A stretch of DNA of 6,838 bases, from assembly GCA_002429965.1 (NCBI GenBank), contig DJBG01000144.1, forward strand, positions 428 to 7,265. Direction: 5' to 3'. Under the pieces are notes generated by a model. That model searched no databases. It was not told the origin of the DNA and was given only the letters and a program-made list of their open reading frames with translations. A program made the translations under genes and the position numbers. This document shows, one piece after another, positions 5,352 to 6,838 of the stretch. The stretch comes from Hungatella sp. UBA5982. Lineage in GTDB: Bacteria; Bacillota; Clostridia; Lachnospirales; Lachnospiraceae. Each line of letters starts with the position of its first letter. Within the stretch, counting starts at the first letter, position 1.

Positions 5352-6838
5352 TTGAAAAAGAGAGAAGAAATACCGGTTTGCGATACCTGGAACCTTGCGG
5401 ACATACTACCGTCTGAGAGTGCATGGGAGGATCTGTTCCGTGAAACAGAACGCTCGCTTTCAGGTTATAAAAGATATGAAGGACATCTGGCGGATTCTGG
5501 CGAGGTGCTTTTTTCCTGTCTGAAGTTTGATGAGGAAATATCCCTGAAAATAGAAACATTATTCGTATACGGAAAGCAGAAATCCGATGAAAATACGGGC
5601 AATGCCAGATATCAGGAATTTTCCTCAAGGGCAAGGTCCCTTTCCTATGAAGCGGCCGGGCTGTCATCATTTTTGATACCGGAAATCCTGGAAATACCGG
5701 GGGAAACCCTTGGCCGGTACCGGAAGAACACACCAGAGCTTAAGCGTTATGAAAGAACCTTTGAAATTATTTTAAAGAAGAAGGCCCATACGCTATCAGC
5801 CCCTATGGAAGCCCTGCTGGCAAAATCCTTGGAGGCAACATCCGCCCCTTCTGAGATCTTCAATATGTTTAACAATGCGGATGTAAAATTTCCTGAAATA
5901 ATGGATGAAAAGAATCAGCCTGTTAAGATAACCCATGGAAATTATGTTGCCCTTATGGAAAAGCAGGACAGAAGGGTGAGAATGTCTGCGTTTGAGGCTT
6001 TGTACAGCGTCTATGGACAGTTTGGCAATACCCTGGCTGCAACTTTTTCTTCCAATGTGAAACAGGCAGCTTTTTACGCCAAAGCAAGAAATTATTCCTC
6101 TGCCAGAGCCCATTCTCTTGGGGAGAATGAGATTCCGGAGGAAGTGTATGATAATCTCATAAAAGCAGTTCATGAGGGTCTGCCCAGTCTCCATGGATAT
6201 GTCTCCATCAGAAAGAAGGCCCTTGGGGTAGATGAACTGCATATGTATGACCTATATGTACCCATGGTTTCAAGGGAAGAGCGAAAAATCACCTTTGAGG
6301 AAGCAAAGGCCATGGTGCTGGAGGGCTTAAAGCCGCTGGGAGAGGAATATTTGTCTCTTTTAAGAGAAGGCTTCAGCAACCGGTGGATTGATGTGTATGA
6401 AAATGAAGGAAAGCGGAGCGGTGCCTATTCCTGGGGAGTTTACGGGATCCATCCCTATGTGCTGTTAAACTTTAACGGAACCCTTGACAGTGTTTTCACT
6501 CTGGCCCATGAGATGGGGCATGCACTCCATAGTTGGTTTTCCGATAAAAACCAGACCTATATTGACGCAGGATATAAGATTTTTGTGGCGGAGGTGGCTT
6601 CTACCTGCAATGAGGCACTGCTTATCCGTCATTTATTGGAAACCACGTCAGATAAAAAGGAACGGGCATACCTTGTTAATCATTTTATGGACAGTTTCCG
6701 TGGGACTCTTTACCGGCAGGCCATGTTTGCGGAGTTTGAAGCAGAAACCCATCGCCGGGCAGGGGAAGGAGAGGTGCTCACTGCGGAGGTCCTTTGCAGG
6801 ATATATCACCGGCTGAATGAGGAGTACTTTGGCCCTGA
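5352..6838 (+). CDS. pepF: Oligoendopeptidase F (M3 family zinc metallopeptidase), C-terminus cut off by the window edge
   Basis: Cytosolic zinc endopeptidase that cleaves short peptides, used in peptide nutrition and turnover of peptides, including secreted signal fragments. 495 codons are visible; the family is about 600 residues, so around 100 are missing to the right. The N-terminus (KKREEIPVCDTWNLADIL) matches the usual PepF opening. The catalytic site is HEMGH (386-390: H386 and H390 zinc ligands, E387 the general base), with the likely third ligand E414 in FVAEVAST. The upstream GKRSGAYSWGVYG (from about 353) is the conserved substrate-pocket stretch of PepF proteins. TTG 5352 is chosen because GGGAGGG (5339-5345) lies six bases before it and the homology starts right there; an in-frame GTG at 5337 would overlap the ribosome binding site. 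It follows ftsK after a 208-base gap with its own promoter, so a functional link is not implied. Confidence 0.95.
   Translation, partial: MKKREEIPVCDTWNLADILPSESAWEDLFRETERSLSGYKRYEGHLADSGEVLFSCLKFDEEISLKIETLFVYGKQKSDENTGNARYQEFSSRARSLSYEAAGLSSFLIPEILEIPGETLGRYRKNTPELKRYERTFEIILKKKAHTLSAPMEALLAKSLEATSAPSEIFNMFNNADVKFPEIMDEKNQPVKITHGNYVALMEKQDRRVRMSAFEALYSVYGQFGNTLAATFSSNVKQAAFYAKARNYSSARAHSLGENEIPEEVYDNLIKAVHEGLPSLHGYVSIRKKALGVDELHMYDLYVPMVSREERKITFEEAKAMVLEGLKPLGEEYLSLLREGFSNRWIDVYENEGKRSGAYSWGVYGIHPYVLLNFNGTLDSVFTLAHEMGHALHSWFSDKNQTYIDAGYKIFVAEVASTCNEALLIRHLLETTSDKKERAYLVNHFMDSFRGTLYRQAMFAEFEAETHRRAGEGEVLTAEVLCRIYHRLNEEYFGP

Noticed and set aside
5140..5733. Minus-strand frame of 197 codons over the ftsK-pepF gap
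   Set aside because: It is antisense to the well-supported pepF start and covers the hairpins and promoter; the His/Pro/Ser-rich translation has no recognisable domain.
6484..6816. Plus-strand frame of 110 codons within pepF
   Set aside because: It is a shifted-frame shadow of pepF; the HEMGH zinc site and conserved flanks are in the pepF frame.

Overview
The window looks like an ordinary housekeeping segment of a spore-forming, low-to-moderate G+C Firmicute. It is most likely of class Clostridia, perhaps a Lachnospiraceae / Lacrimispora-like anaerobe. The grounds are the protein sequences, strong AGGAGG-type ribosome binding sites, frequent GTG/TTG starts, and the tepA-then-spoIIIE/ftsK gene order that Bacillus and many clostridia share. 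The placement is inference from recognised families, not from a search.

Layout. (1) Positions 1-1216, minus strand: a Si-type citrate synthase whose C-terminus is cut by the left edge. (2) Positions 1217-1620: a divergent control region. It holds a good sigma-A-like promoter for citrate synthase, a leader hairpin in that transcript, an extended -10 promoter facing right that overlaps the first promoter, and an untranslated or weakly coding leader. (3) Positions 1621-2403, plus: a TepA-type ClpP-like serine peptidase with an intact Ser-His-Asp triad. (4) Positions 2465-5143, plus: a complete FtsK/SpoIIIE DNA translocase with its own promoter in the 61-base gap before it. (5) Positions 5144-5351: an intergenic region with three consecutive hairpins, then a promoter overlapped by an inverted repeat. 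(6) Positions 5352-6838, plus: an M3-family oligoendopeptidase F, cut by the right edge.

How the parts relate. Citrate synthase feeds citrate, 2-oxoglutarate and glutamate synthesis and is transcribed away from the rest. tepA and ftsK run in the same direction and probably form a partly read-through pair linked to envelope, sporulation and chromosome-segregation functions. pepF is probably an independent unit for turnover of small peptides. I found no mobile element, CRISPR array, tRNA, rRNA or defence system. I do not see an undescribed multi-gene system here. What merits a second look is non-coding: the overlapping divergent promoters, the citrate synthase leader hairpin, the tepA leader, and the hairpin cluster after ftsK.
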